Shown here one piece after another: positions 1-8,721 of a stretch of DNA of 27,923 nt. Below the pieces are notes generated by a model that made no database searches, had not been told where the DNA came from, and was given only the letters and a program-made list of their open reading frames with translations. The stretch comes from a virus: positions 1 through 27,923 of IMG/VR virus record IMGVR_UViG_3300025896_000154; one strand, written 5' to 3'. A program made the position numbers and the translations under genes. Positions within the stretch are counted from its first letter, which is position 1, and the number at the start of each line of letters is the position of its first letter.

Positions 1-1
1 C

Positions 2-694
2 AATGAACAACTACAAATTCGTTCAGCTGACTTTAGCACAGTGGACAGTGCAGTAACAAGTTTCAGTGTGGTAGATGAGTATGGTAATATCATTGAAGCA
101 TATACTAAATCAGGAAACGACATCACATTGATGTATCGAAAAGATGGTACTATACAGTTTTCAAATGCAATTTGGGACGGCAGTTTAAATGACGCCTGGG
201 ACAAATTACCATGGGACAGAACATATTGGGATGAGGACATCAGTGAAGTAATTGAAAGCATCCTACGAGCTTTGCGTAAAAGCATATTTGTTGGAGTGGA
301 CATCAATTACTTCAATAAACTATTCTTTGCATTGGTCAAGGAAAGTCTATCACAAATTGGAAATGCAGACTGGGTAGTAAAAACAACATATCTTGATGTA
401 TTCCAAACCAGCGAGCGTGAATTAGAAAAAGTTGGCATTTACTACAACAAAAAGGACAAGTTAATCATCAAGTACATAGATGAAGTCAAGCCATTCCACA
501 GCAAAATCATTGAAGCAAATAAGCTAAACAATGCCCAGCAGGATATTGCTGTTGATATTGTGGAAGCTATTACTTTAACGTGGACCATCCGTACAATGCT
601 AACTGACGAAGCAGGAAACCCAATACTTACTGAAGACGGTAGAAAACTAGCACCAATCTCAGAAGTACTTGTGCAAGATCTGGTCGAGCAATAA
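2..694 (+). CDS. Virion structural protein, 5'-truncated by the window edge
   Basis: The frame is open from base 2, so the window holds only the C-terminal 230 or so residues; the GTG at 41 is not a convincing start. I see no enzymatic motif. The segment DEVKPFHSKI resembles a stretch found in large baseplate or tail-associated proteins of T4-like marine phages, and the acidic, aromatic-rich composition (several WD pairs) fits a structural protein. It lies directly upstream of two other tail-type genes on the same strand. The role is inferred from context and a remembered family resemblance. The exact structural position (baseplate, neck or tail tip) cannot be decided here. Confidence 0.6.
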   Translation, partial: NEQLQIRSADFSTVDSAVTSFSVVDEYGNIIEAYTKSGNDITLMYRKDGTIQFSNAIWDGSLNDAWDKLPWDRTYWDEDISEVIESILRALRKSIFVGVDINYFNKLFFALVKESLSQIGNADWVVKTTYLDVFQTSERELEKVGIYYNKKDKLIIKYIDEVKPFHSKIIEANKLNNAQQDIAVDIVEAITLTWTIRTMLTDEAGNPILTEDGRKLAPISEVLVQDLVEQ

Positions 695-715
695 AGTGGG
701 TTATTTTAAATACAC

Positions 716-726
716 TAAATATCATT
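716..726 (+). promoter_or_regulatory. T4-type late promoter, predicted leaderless start
   Basis: TAAATA at 716-721 is followed by five bases and then the ATG at 727. T4 late promoters (TATAAATA) start transcription about six bases after the octamer, so the predicted +1 is the A of the ATG. No SD sequence precedes this start. A second TAAATA lies at 707-712 but is not at this spacing. Confidence 0.6.
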
Positions 727-1353
727 ATGAACATAACATCTTTACCAGTTAAAATTACAACTCACATTGTGATCTCTGATGCTGATACAGGGGAAATCTT
801 GCGCGAAGGCCAGAATGCTATTCATCAAGAAAACATGAGTCAAATCCTGGCCACTGCACTTGCTCGCGGAACAAACAGCTTCATCAGCGAAATGCATTTT
901 GGTAAAGGCGCCAGCGTCACTGCAATTGACGGCTCAGTTTCTTACAGAACTCCCAATGTATTTGGATCAAATTCGTCCCTGTATAATCCCACTTACTTTA
1001 CAGTAGTTGATGCACAGGACTTGAACAATCTAGACCCCACTGCCAATAATCTTGCAGTGACACATACCACAGGAACAACTTATAGCAGTACTGTGGTAAC
1101 AGCAACATTAGATTACACTGATCCTGTCGCAAGCGACAGTGTGTTTAACATTGTTAACAGCACTGAAGACAGCTTAAATGCAACCACTAGTGTAGATGGA
1201 GAAATGGTTTTTGATGAGATTGCATTAAAAACAAAAGGAACTGCAGGTTTAAATTCTGGGAATTTGCTAACGCATTTCATTTTTCACCCAGTTGAGAAAA
1301 GCTACAATCAGCGTATACAGATCGTGTACACTCTAAAAGTTCAAGCCGGTTAA
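727..1353 (+). CDS. Putative virion structural protein
   Basis: A 208-residue protein. The N-terminus contains ITTHIVISDADTGEIL and the C-terminus a beta-rich segment ending in IQIVYTLKVQ. Alternating beta-strand composition, many Thr/Ser/Asn residues and the absence of catalytic motifs suit a tail or fibre-associated protein. It sits between the truncated structural gene and the tail-fibre-like gene on the same strand. The start is the ATG five bases after a TAAATA late motif, with no SD site. The structural assignment is by context; no specific family is recognised. Confidence 0.55.
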   Translation: MNITSLPVKITTHIVISDADTGEILREGQNAIHQENMSQILATALARGTNSFISEMHFGKGASVTAIDGSVSYRTPNVFGSNSSLYNPTYFTVVDAQDLNNLDPTANNLAVTHTTGTTYSSTVVTATLDYTDPVASDSVFNIVNSTEDSLNATTSVDGEMVFDEIALKTKGTAGLNSGNLLTHFIFHPVEKSYNQRIQIVYTLKVQAG

Positions 1354-1363
1354 ACCAAATTTA

Positions 1364-1377
1364 ACTAAATATACAAA
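1364..1377 (+). promoter_or_regulatory. Late promoter-like motif with an ordinary leader
   Basis: ACTAAATA (hexamer TAAATA 1366-1371) sits in the 51-bp gap before the 1405 gene. The predicted start is near 1377, giving a leader of about 28 nt that contains AAGGA at 1391-1395, nine bases before the ATG. Unlike the 727 gene, this one has a normal leader and SD site. Confidence 0.5.
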
Positions 1378-1404
1378 GGCATTAAGCCAAAAGGACATGA
1401 AGAA

Positions 1405-2478
1405 ATGGCATACGAAGTAAACAAAGCAAACGGTGAAGTATTGGTTAACCTGATTGACGGGGAAATTGACAATACATCAACCAGTTTAAATTTATTGGGC
1501 AAGAACTATCTTGGCTATGGCGAGCTGATCGCAGAAAACTTTGTTCATCTACTAGAAAACTTTGCAAGTAGCATTGAACCAATTAGTCCAGTAACTGGCC
1601 AAACATGGTTTGATACTGGCGAACGTAGATTAAAATTAAATGCTGATAATTCAAATTGGAAAACAATTGCATTCTTGGCAGCACAGAATTCTGTTCCAAC
1701 AATTGGTACATCAATTCGCGGTGACTTTTGGTACGATACTGCCAATAATGCCATTAAGATTTATACAGCCGACGTAACGTTACCTGGCACAAATGGTAAC
1801 GGTTGGATGAACGTTGGAGCATTCCAAGGAACTCGTGAAACTGCAACCGGTATGGCATTCTTGGACCTATTAGACATTACTAGCAGTTTACACAAAGTAG
1901 TTGCAATGTACGCCATGGGTGTATGTGTTATGATTATTAGTTCTGATGCTGACTTTACAATTGCTACTTCGCATGCTGTGCCTGGTTTTACTGAAATTGG
2001 TAAAGGCATCAACATGAACACCACCGGAAATGACTCAACAGCATTTAATCCAAATGCTTTTAAATTGCGCGGTATCTCAATGGAAGCTGAATTTGCTGAC
2101 GTTGCTGAGATCTATGTTGGCGATGCCACATACGAGCCAGGTACACTGGTGAGTCTGGGTGGAGAAGCAGAAATAACACAAACATCCTCATATGGTGATA
2201 CAAATATTTTTGGCATTGTTTCAACTCGTCCAGCTTACTTAATGAATGCACGACAAAAGCGTGAAAAGAATGCAATGCCTATTGCTGTTGCTGGTCGTAT
2301 TCCAGTTAAAGTAAAAGGTATAATCAACCGCGGCGACAGACTAATTGCAAGTGATGTTCCGGGTGTGGCACAAGCTGCTTCAGTAGATGCTCCGGCCTGG
2401 AGCATTGTTGGTCGTAGCTTAGGAAACTTTAGCGGAGAAGGCATCGGCAAAGTCGAAGCAACTATCGGGGCTCGTTAA
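1405..2478 (+). CDS. Tail fibre / virion structural protein
   Basis: A 357-residue protein with features typical of T4-like marine phage fibre proteins. The N-terminus (residues 1-50) contains VNLIDGEIDNTSTSLNLLG. Two copies of a W-(F/Y)-D-T module follow (TGQTWFDTGERRLKL near 64-79 and GDFWYDTANNAIKIY near 105-119). A C-terminal domain beginning near residue 230 (ADVAEIYVGDATYEPGTLV) resembles the terminal domain of many phage fibre or appendage proteins, ending in a PVKVKG...GDRL segment. Its likely role is in an appendage or baseplate fibre that contacts the host. The start is supported by AAGGA nine bases upstream. The structural class is fairly secure; the exact fibre identity is not. 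Confidence 0.75.
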   Translation: MAYEVNKANGEVLVNLIDGEIDNTSTSLNLLGKNYLGYGELIAENFVHLLENFASSIEPISPVTGQTWFDTGERRLKLNADNSNWKTIAFLAAQNSVPTIGTSIRGDFWYDTANNAIKIYTADVTLPGTNGNGWMNVGAFQGTRETATGMAFLDLLDITSSLHKVVAMYAMGVCVMIISSDADFTIATSHAVPGFTEIGKGINMNTTGNDSTAFNPNAFKLRGISMEAEFADVAEIYVGDATYEPGTLVSLGGEAEITQTSSYGDTNIFGIVSTRPAYLMNARQKREKNAMPIAVAGRIPVKVKGIINRGDRLIASDVPGVAQAASVDAPAWSIVGRSLGNFSGEGIGKVEATIGAR

Positions 2479-2480
2479 TA

Positions 2481-3920
2481 ATGTCAACGACTCCAACATA
2501 TACCCTTACGGTAGAAGTAGCAGGTAGAGGCACTGGAACAGTAACCAGTACTCCGCCTGGCATCAATGGGCCCGGGTCAGCAACATTTACAGCAGGAACA
2601 GTTGTTACTTTAACAGCAGTCCACGACACTGGTTGCAGATTTAATACCTGGTATGGCGATGACAATCGCCAGCCTGGCCCAACAGAAACTAGAATACGCA
2701 TGACTTCTGATAGGAGTATAACAGCAATATTCAATAGGTCCGTAGCTACTCCGGAAAAAGGCACACTATTGAGAATGGCCTGTGTTGGCGTTGACAAAGT
2801 TGGACATTATGCCAACGGCGAAGGCGAAGAATATACTGAAGTCATAACATATAATAGTATAGAGTGTGGCTATGTTGCTCCTGTACCAATTGACAGGGCA
2901 GACCCAACTGAACTGCAATCTGATAATTGGTTTAACCAATTGACTACGAATGTGAATGAATTATTTGGCGATATACACGAAGGCAAAGGCCCAAGCGAAG
3001 AAGCCGAAGTGCAGGATGAAATTCGTTGGGGCTGGGGCGGAGAAAATGTTGATTTGGTCAATCGTGGCCAGAAGATCACAGCCGTAAAGACTAATGAGCT
3101 TGTTAACCGTATTAACATCAGCACCCTGCGCACAAACAGTAGTGATCAGGAATTGGTCATTGTTGAACCTGGTGATAAAATTGATGTTGCTTTTTATAAC
3201 ACTGTAACAAACTTATTAGAAGGCGCAAAAAATTCTCGTAACGAAGTTGATCCTGCGTTAACATCTCTGTCAACTTTAATCACAGTTGTAAGTTCAGTGC
3301 CAGTTTGGGATAATCAATTAGAAAATGCAATACTTTTAAATTTTAACGGATATGAAAGTGCTCGACACTTTTTCAATGCAGGCGGTGATATACGTTTGTC
3401 TTTTTCAATAGCAGATGGCAGCGGAGCTGGTTACAGTACCTGGGGAGGAATCTTTTTGGACCAGGGTACTTTAAAATTCAATGTCAAGTCAATGAATAGT
3501 TTAAATCTTCGAGGCATTAGTCAAGAACGTGGCTTCGCAGAGTTAACATTAAACGAAGAATTATTGTATACTAGCCCAACTGGCGGCGGCGCCGGTTACG
3601 GTGGTTACGGTGGCTATGGTGGCTATGGTGGCTATGGCGGTTATGGCGGTTATGGCGGTTATGGCGGTTATGGCGGTTATGGCGGTTATGGCGGTTATGG
3701 AGGCTATGCTTCTAGTCGCTTAAAAGTTTACGGTAATATCAGTGGCGATCAACTTCGTTTACGTATGTTGCTGGACCATGCAGGCTTAGGAACCAGAGTC
3801 AACGGAACAATTACCATGACAGTTTCAATATCTCATCCATCCACAGTAACTGAACACGATGTAGAATTAGTGATTCCAACCCCATTGGTAACTGTTTTGA
3901 CGCCCTGGCAAGAAGTTTAA
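2481..3920 (+). CDS. Tail fibre-like protein with InlB-type repeat and GGY-repeat tract
   Basis: A 479-residue protein starting two bases after the previous stop. Residues about 5-90 match the divergent InlB B-repeat/Listeria-Bacteroides type module (TLTVEVAGRGTGTV, then a Gly/Pro turn, then FNTWYGDD and ITAIFN). The middle contains WFNQLTTNVNELFGDIHEG. A C-terminal region (about 290-479) looks like a beta-rich head interrupted by a 38-residue glycine/tyrosine repeat at residues 372-409. InlB-type modules and glycine-rich loops are both known in phage adhesins (glycine-rich segments occur at the tip of gp38-type adhesins of some T4-like phages), so host recognition is a reasonable inference. 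It may also be a baseplate or neck-associated protein. Confidence 0.65.
   Translation: MSTTPTYTLTVEVAGRGTGTVTSTPPGINGPGSATFTAGTVVTLTAVHDTGCRFNTWYGDDNRQPGPTETRIRMTSDRSITAIFNRSVATPEKGTLLRMACVGVDKVGHYANGEGEEYTEVITYNSIECGYVAPVPIDRADPTELQSDNWFNQLTTNVNELFGDIHEGKGPSEEAEVQDEIRWGWGGENVDLVNRGQKITAVKTNELVNRINISTLRTNSSDQELVIVEPGDKIDVAFYNTVTNLLEGAKNSRNEVDPALTSLSTLITVVSSVPVWDNQLENAILLNFNGYESARHFFNAGGDIRLSFSIADGSGAGYSTWGGIFLDQGTLKFNVKSMNSLNLRGISQERGFAELTLNEELLYTSPTGGGAGYGGYGGYGGYGGYGGYGGYGGYGGYGGYGGYGGYGGYASSRLKVYGNISGDQLRLRMLLDHAGLGTRVNGTITMTVSISHPSTVTEHDVELVIPTPLVTVLTPWQEV
3594..3707 (+). repeat. In-frame 9-bp tandem repeat encoding GY(GGY)12
   Basis: 114 bp encode GY followed by twelve GGY units. The 5' units use mixed codons (TAC, GGT GGC TAT), then seven perfect copies of GGCGGTTAT run from 3636 to 3698, closed by GGA GGC TAT. 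The gradient from diverged to identical units suggests expansion by slippage from the 3' side. The repeat keeps frame at any copy number because the unit is three codons. Confidence 0.95.
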
Positions 3921-3938
3921 TTGGTTAAACCAGAATCT

Positions 3939-3962
3939 GTACGTTGGTAAATAACAACGTAC
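3939..3962 (+). promoter_or_regulatory. Late promoter-like TAAATA in the loop of a perfect 8-bp hairpin
   Basis: GTACGTTG (3939-3946) and CAACGTAC (3955-3962) are perfect inverted repeats around the 8-nt loop GTAAATAA, which holds TAAATA at 3948-3953. Predicted late transcription would begin near 3959, inside the right arm, so only read-through RNA from the fibre gene could form the hairpin. The next gene starts at 3982, leaving a short leader with no clear SD site. Confidence 0.55.
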
Positions 3963-3981
3963 ATAATAATTCTGGAACCAA

Positions 3982-4326
3982 ATGGATACACGCCTAAATG
4001 ATGCCTTGGCATTTGCCAACTATAGACTGACGCTACAAGTCCAGCGACTGAACATTGACGCACGAGTGAATGCAGCGTTAATTGTATCCTATCAGAATGC
4101 AATTTTTAAATCAAACCAAACTTTAATAGCATTTGTCGCATTGCGAGCCAGCAGATCCGACAGACTCTTGGTTGAGGACAATAGCGGAAACGTTATCCAA
4201 ATTGAAAATCCAAATGAATTCTTAGATGCGCTATTACTTGCATATGATTCTGCCCTGGAGTTAAAGCAACAAGAATTACAAAAATTAAAGTCTGCACGTA
4301 GTACTTCAAAAGTTGTTGGGCTGTAA
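3982..4326 (+). CDS. Conserved T4-like hypothetical protein
   Basis: A 114-residue protein that looks mostly alpha-helical, with a helical N-terminus (LNDALAFANYRLTLQVQ) and a C-terminal charged helix (ALELKQQELQKLKSA). The opening MDTRLNDALAFANYR resembles small hypotheticals that follow structural genes in T4-like marine phages. It is preceded by a hairpin carrying a late-promoter motif and followed after one base by the next gene. No function is recognised; a small late virion or assembly protein is possible. Confidence 0.6.
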   Translation: MDTRLNDALAFANYRLTLQVQRLNIDARVNAALIVSYQNAIFKSNQTLIAFVALRASRSDRLLVEDNSGNVIQIENPNEFLDALLLAYDSALELKQQELQKLKSARSTSKVVGL

Positions 4327-4327
4327 T

Positions 4328-5206
4328 ATGAGCACTAAAGGCTTTATGATGTTCGCTTACAATAACGAACAGTTGGACTACACTCAGCTGGCACTTGTGG
4401 CCGCGTATGCTTGTAAAAAATATATGCCAGATATTCCTGTGGTACTGGTAACCAATCAACAAAGTCTGGAGCATTGTAAAGAAACACATGGTACAGAAAT
4501 TATGGCCGCCGCCTGGGATGATATTATTGTAACAGACCCGGGCTATGAAAAGAACATGCGACTTCATCATGATGGTGCATACCATAGCTTCAACGCACAA
4601 TTTACCAACACTAACAAACACGACATTTATAATCTAAGTCCATTTGATGAAACTATTCTAATAGATACTGACTACCTGTGCGGCAACAACAATTTAGAAA
4701 AGCTATTTGGCAGTCAATACGATGTTGCAATGTACAGAGATGCTCGTAATTTACAAATGCAAGAACCATACACAACAGAACGTTGGCTACACTATGCTGG
4801 TGTTCGCATGTGGTGGAGTACTGTGGTGTACTGGCGCAAAAGTGAAGAAGCCACACACTTCTTTAATATTTGGACCGCGGTTAAAAAGAACTGGGAGTAC
4901 TATCGCTTCTTATATAAATTTCCGGGAACATTGTATCGTACAGACTACTCAGCTAGCATAGCCGCGCACATGTGCAATGGTTGGCAAGATGGCGGCTTCA
5001 TTGGAGAGATTCCCAATTATATGCGTTATCAAGATCAACGAGATGACATTGTAGAAGTCAAGGGACCTAACCATTGGGTTATGTTAAGCAACTTGCCCGA
5101 AGAGTGGAAAAACATGGTAGTTGAAATCAAAGGTGAAGATGTTCACTTGATGAATAAGAAAAGTATACTTCGTAACTACGAACGAATTATGAGTGAATTG
5201 GCATGA
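4328..5206 (+). CDS. Glycosyltransferase-like protein
   Basis: A 292-residue protein. The N-terminal half looks like a nucleotide-sugar binding alpha/beta fold: FMMFAYNN near residue 6, IPVVLVTN near 36-43, and a hydrophobic strand ending in a DxD-type motif, ILIDTDY, with Asp at 113 and 115. DxD motifs coordinate the metal and the sugar nucleotide in GT-A glycosyltransferases. The C-terminal half is rich in Trp and Tyr. The start is the ATG at 4328, one base after the previous stop; an in-frame TTG at 4313 would overlap the upstream gene. It opens the accessory island and overlaps the next gene by ATGA. The substrate is unknown. Confidence 0.55.
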   Translation: MSTKGFMMFAYNNEQLDYTQLALVAAYACKKYMPDIPVVLVTNQQSLEHCKETHGTEIMAAAWDDIIVTDPGYEKNMRLHHDGAYHSFNAQFTNTNKHDIYNLSPFDETILIDTDYLCGNNNLEKLFGSQYDVAMYRDARNLQMQEPYTTERWLHYAGVRMWWSTVVYWRKSEEATHFFNIWTAVKKNWEYYRFLYKFPGTLYRTDYSASIAAHMCNGWQDGGFIGEIPNYMRYQDQRDDIVEVKGPNHWVMLSNLPEEWKNMVVEIKGEDVHLMNKKSILRNYERIMSELA

Positions 5207-5907
5207 CAATACATATCATTGCGCCCCCAGGTTTTGATGAGCATGTTAAAATTACATCATTAGATGCAAAGTTGGTTAATGCTTCTGTTGAACTAAATGT
5301 TATCAATGTTGAAGCAGAACCATACAGTCAAATTAAACTCTTAGCTGGACTTGATCTTGCGCCAGGTGACATTATTTGCATGGCAGGAACTTGTACTCGA
5401 CAATCGACGACTGCAATTGCAGAACTTGCTGTTGCTAAACAAATAAATCTCATGCCCGGGGCAGGCATAGATCACCGCGGCGTGCCAATTGAACCACATA
5501 AAATAAATGCCAGGGCTGCTATTGAAAAGAATAATAATATTGCATGGCCGTACTTAATGGTCATTGGTGATCCTGCCTTGGCTAAAAAGAGCTTTGAAAT
5601 ACTGCCCGAGTTAGACAGCACTGTATATTGGCCTAACTATACTCCTGAGCCCGAGCAGGTGAGAATTGAACACTTGTTGGCCGCAGTGGCAGCGACTGGA
5701 TTGTGGGAAACTCCTGACTGGTTTAAAATTGTTGACCTAAGTGTTAGAGATTTAGAACTTGCTCCTGTGATGTATGCCAGCCATATGTGGCATGATTGGA
5801 TTGCATTTTATCCAGCCAACGGAAATTTCAAATTGGAAAATCATAGTCAATTGCATCCAGTCTGGTTGGCTGGCAGTACAAAGCCTTTGGAATACTGGAA
5901 AACATGA
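5203..5907 (+). CDS. Hypothetical protein
   Basis: A 234-residue protein coupled to its neighbours by ATGA overlaps on both sides. The N-terminus has alternating hydrophobic strands (TIHIIAPPGF, VELNVINV, GDIICMAGT) that suggest an alpha/beta fold. The C-terminal half is rich in Trp and ends in a PVWLAGSTKPLEYWKT tail. I do not recognise the family. Translational coupling with a glycosyltransferase-like gene on the left suggests a shared pathway, but nothing in the sequence gives a reaction. Confidence 0.5.
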   Translation: MTIHIIAPPGFDEHVKITSLDAKLVNASVELNVINVEAEPYSQIKLLAGLDLAPGDIICMAGTCTRQSTTAIAELAVAKQINLMPGAGIDHRGVPIEPHKINARAAIEKNNNIAWPYLMVIGDPALAKKSFEILPELDSTVYWPNYTPEPEQVRIEHLLAAVAATGLWETPDWFKIVDLSVRDLELAPVMYASHMWHDWIAFYPANGNFKLENHSQLHPVWLAGSTKPLEYWKT

Positions 5908-6878
5908 GCGAGCTAAAATTTGAACTTCGCCGCCGCGACAAGAAGAGGCACGAGTTCTGGTGTGTGTATTATGACGAGTATTCGGGCAAGATTAAATCAA
6001 TCGAACCCGGCAGTGTTCAAGTGGCTGGCACCCTTTTAGTTGACTATGCTCGTGTAAAGAAAATATTAGCAGGGGAAATCAATCAAAATGATTACAGAGT
6101 TGCACTCAATGAGAATCTGGGCGCACTTGACTTGGTTGATATCAAACGTCCAAGTGAATACAGAAAAAAACAAGTACATCATGGATGGTTATCGTCAGCG
6201 GAAACAGATGGCTATTCCCCTTCTCCGCTACGTGCAACTCTTTACTTAGATACTGGTCACATTAGATTTGAAGCAAGTCGTATATGGACTACTAAAACTA
6301 AACAAAGCATGGACAGAAATGTGCTTGGGGATAACATTCCATTTTTTATCAGCGACGTTGAAGATCCACACAACTTGTTTGGCAATGACGAAATTAATTT
6401 AGCTGAAATAATTGAGCGAGGATTTTGGGAAAAGAGGTTGTGGGCATTCATGGACCATGATGTTATACAAAAAATATTGTATCATGGACAAGAGATACGC
6501 ATTAATATGCCACCAGTGGCACCGGGCCTAACCTTGTCCCGGACTGCCCAACATTCTCAATTTTCTGAAATCATTGATGAATGCACTGTGCTTAGTAGAT
6601 CGGGGCCCGGTCTACATCTTAGTGTATTTTCTAAGAATGGCTCACTGTGGGTACAGAGCCACTATTCAAAAGGCTGTGCAATTGATCAGTTAATCGGAAA
6701 CTTATCAGTTGCATTACTATCACAGCCAGACCCGGACTACTTTGTAACCTGGGCTGAATTACCGGCACTGATGCTTAGACAACACCATCCGTTTGAATTG
6801 ATTTCAAATTGGCCTGACCATGTGGTCCCAAGTTTGTTATATAAAGCAAACAACTTAGATATTGGAGTAATTTCTTGA
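5904..6878 (+). CDS. Hypothetical protein
   Basis: A 324-residue protein with a basic N-terminus (FELRRRDKKRHEFW) and no clear membrane segment, signal peptide or catalytic motif. It starts by ATGA overlap with the preceding gene, and its own stop overlaps the TTG start of the next (TTGA). Its place in the middle of glycosyltransferase-like genes suggests an accessory role in the same process. I cannot assign a family. Confidence 0.5.
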   Translation: MSELKFELRRRDKKRHEFWCVYYDEYSGKIKSIEPGSVQVAGTLLVDYARVKKILAGEINQNDYRVALNENLGALDLVDIKRPSEYRKKQVHHGWLSSAETDGYSPSPLRATLYLDTGHIRFEASRIWTTKTKQSMDRNVLGDNIPFFISDVEDPHNLFGNDEINLAEIIERGFWEKRLWAFMDHDVIQKILYHGQEIRINMPPVAPGLTLSRTAQHSQFSEIIDECTVLSRSGPGLHLSVFSKNGSLWVQSHYSKGCAIDQLIGNLSVALLSQPDPDYFVTWAELPALMLRQHHPFELISNWPDHVVPSLLYKANNLDIGVIS

Positions 6879-7846
6879 AAACCCCTATTACAGAATTTGA
6901 TGTAGTATTCATCAGCTATGATGAGCCAAATGCTGATGAGAATTATGCAGATCTATTGGAAAAGTGCCCTTGGGCCAAGCGCAGTCATGGTGTTTATGGT
7001 AGTGATGCTTGCCATAAAGCCGCAGCCAAACTAGCCGAAACAGAACGATTCATTACCATTGATGCTGATAATAAAGTACGAGCAGACTTCTTTGAAATGG
7101 AACTGGATCTAACTAAATTTGATCGTAGTGACGTACTGAGTTGGAGCGGTAAAAACGTAATCAATGGACTGGTATACGGCAATGGCGGCGTAAAACTTTG
7201 GCCAGTCAAAGTGGTTGAGCAAATGCGTACACATGAAGCAGTTGATAGTGGCGCAGGTGCTGTGGACTTTTGCTGGGACATTCACTATCATCAGTTAAAC
7301 AACATTTATAGCGATGTGTACAACAACGCAACACCGTATCAGGCATATCGTGCAGGCTTCCGCGAAGGTGTCAAATTGGCACTACACGATGGTAAGCCAA
7401 TGGACTGGAGACAAATTGCGGCACGTAATCACTTTAAAAATCATCGTAGACTACTAGTTTGGATGAGTGTTGGTCAAGATGTGCAGAACGGCTTGTGGGC
7501 CATGTACGGCGCACGCCTGGGCTGTTATCTAACTAATTTGCGTAAAGACTGGGACTACAAGTTAGTAGCAGACTTTGAATGGCACAATCAATACTGGTCA
7601 GAAACAGTTGCTCCTATGTTTGCCGGTGACGAAGAACGGTGTCCTACCTCAAAATACTCATGGAGTCGAACAAAGCTCATGGCCGAAACTGTAAAGTTAG
7701 GCAAATTACTACGACAGGATCTACATCTAGACATTGCTGAATTAGATGAAGTTGGCAGCAAGTTCTTTAAAGCAAGTTTCTTTAACCCACATCGTTTGGC
7801 ACCACACATCAAAGAAAGCGATGTGGAACAGTTTATTGCTGAATAA
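6875..7846 (+). CDS. Glycosyltransferase-like protein, paralogue 1 of 3
   Basis: A 323-residue protein. The start is TTG, overlapping the previous stop as TTGA, with GGAG seven bases upstream and no other usable start for about 70 codons. It contains FDVVFISYDEPNAD near 8-21, a DxD-type TIDADN (Asp 63 and 65), YGNGGVKLWP and FREGVKLAL. All of these recur in the genes at 8708 and, more weakly, at 7846. The layout (short strand, conserved His-Lys-Ala-Ala segment, hydrophobic strand ending in DAD, then GNGG) fits a GT-A nucleotide-sugar transferase. The donor and acceptor are unknown. Three tandem copies imply local duplication. Confidence 0.6.
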   Translation: MKTPITEFDVVFISYDEPNADENYADLLEKCPWAKRSHGVYGSDACHKAAAKLAETERFITIDADNKVRADFFEMELDLTKFDRSDVLSWSGKNVINGLVYGNGGVKLWPVKVVEQMRTHEAVDSGAGAVDFCWDIHYHQLNNIYSDVYNNATPYQAYRAGFREGVKLALHDGKPMDWRQIAARNHFKNHRRLLVWMSVGQDVQNGLWAMYGARLGCYLTNLRKDWDYKLVADFEWHNQYWSETVAPMFAGDEERCPTSKYSWSRTKLMAETVKLGKLLRQDLHLDIAELDEVGSKFFKASFFNPHRLAPHIKESDVEQFIAE

Positions 7847-8721
7847 TGTTAGACGTATTTTTTATTTCAATGGGCGAAAAAGGAAGCGAAGCCAATTGGC
7901 AACGCTTGCTTTCTTTTGCACCACATGCAAAACGTGTTGACAATGTTAAAGGCATTTACAACGTGCATAAGGCATGTGCGCAGTTAAGCACAACAAAAAA
8001 CTTTTATGTAGTAGATGCAGATGCATGGGTGCTTGATGGGTTCAAGTTCCATTGGGAGCCTGACGCTAAAACATTGCATTGGAATATTCCCGAAACAGAA
8101 TGTGTACTAGTTTGGCCAAGTTGTAATCCTGTAAACGGCTTAGAATACGGATATGGTGGCATTAAGATGTTCCCTCGCGGACCGTTTCTAGAAAACAAAC
8201 CCTGGGACATTGACTTATCAACTACTATTGGCCGTGCCACAATCAGTAAAGAAAAAGTTAGCTGCGAAACAAGATTCAATGCAACACCTGAAAGTGCATG
8301 GATTGGTGCGTTTCGCGAATGTGCCAAACTGGCATCGCTATCAATGATTAAAAGTAGGATTCGACGTGCCACTGCACTTAAAAATACAGAGCTGGATAAA
8401 TTAGCAGCTCATATCAACTCTCATGCTGACTGGGACAACGAAAGCCGCGCAACGTATCGTAAAGTTAAAACTATGTTAGCGTCAGACACCTATGATAAAC
8501 AAATTGATGTTTATTCATATTGGGAAGAGATTGAAGAATGTAGTCGCAAACGACTGCATTGGGCTGTAGTTGGAAGCCAAGCGCATAATGGACAGTATAG
8601 CATATTGGGAGCGCAAGCAGGATCAAATTTTGGTTTACAATACAGCGATGATTTATCAATGTTGGATAAAATCAATGATTGGGATTGGCTAAAAGAGGAA
8701 TTTAAAAATGTCAATGTTTAA
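7846..8721 (+). CDS. Glycosyltransferase-like protein, paralogue 2 of 3 (divergent)
   Basis: A 291-residue protein starting within the TAATG that ends the previous gene. It keeps the family signatures in altered form: LDVFFISMG at the N-terminus, VVDADAW with Asp 57 and 59, YGYGGIKMFP in place of YGNGGVKLWP, and AFRECAKLAS in place of GFREGVKLAL. It lacks the DEPNAD segment of its two neighbours. It is the most diverged of the three tandem copies, which suggests a changed substrate or an older duplication. The last codons overlap the next gene by 14 bases. Confidence 0.6.
   Translation: MLDVFFISMGEKGSEANWQRLLSFAPHAKRVDNVKGIYNVHKACAQLSTTKNFYVVDADAWVLDGFKFHWEPDAKTLHWNIPETECVLVWPSCNPVNGLEYGYGGIKMFPRGPFLENKPWDIDLSTTIGRATISKEKVSCETRFNATPESAWIGAFRECAKLASLSMIKSRIRRATALKNTELDKLAAHINSHADWDNESRATYRKVKTMLASDTYDKQIDVYSYWEEIEECSRKRLHWAVVGSQAHNGQYSILGAQAGSNFGLQYSDDLSMLDKINDWDWLKEEFKNVNV

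Noticed and set aside
3594-3707. CRISPR-like or minisatellite array
   Set aside because: The 9-bp units are contiguous, in frame and translated as GGY inside a long gene. There are no spacers.
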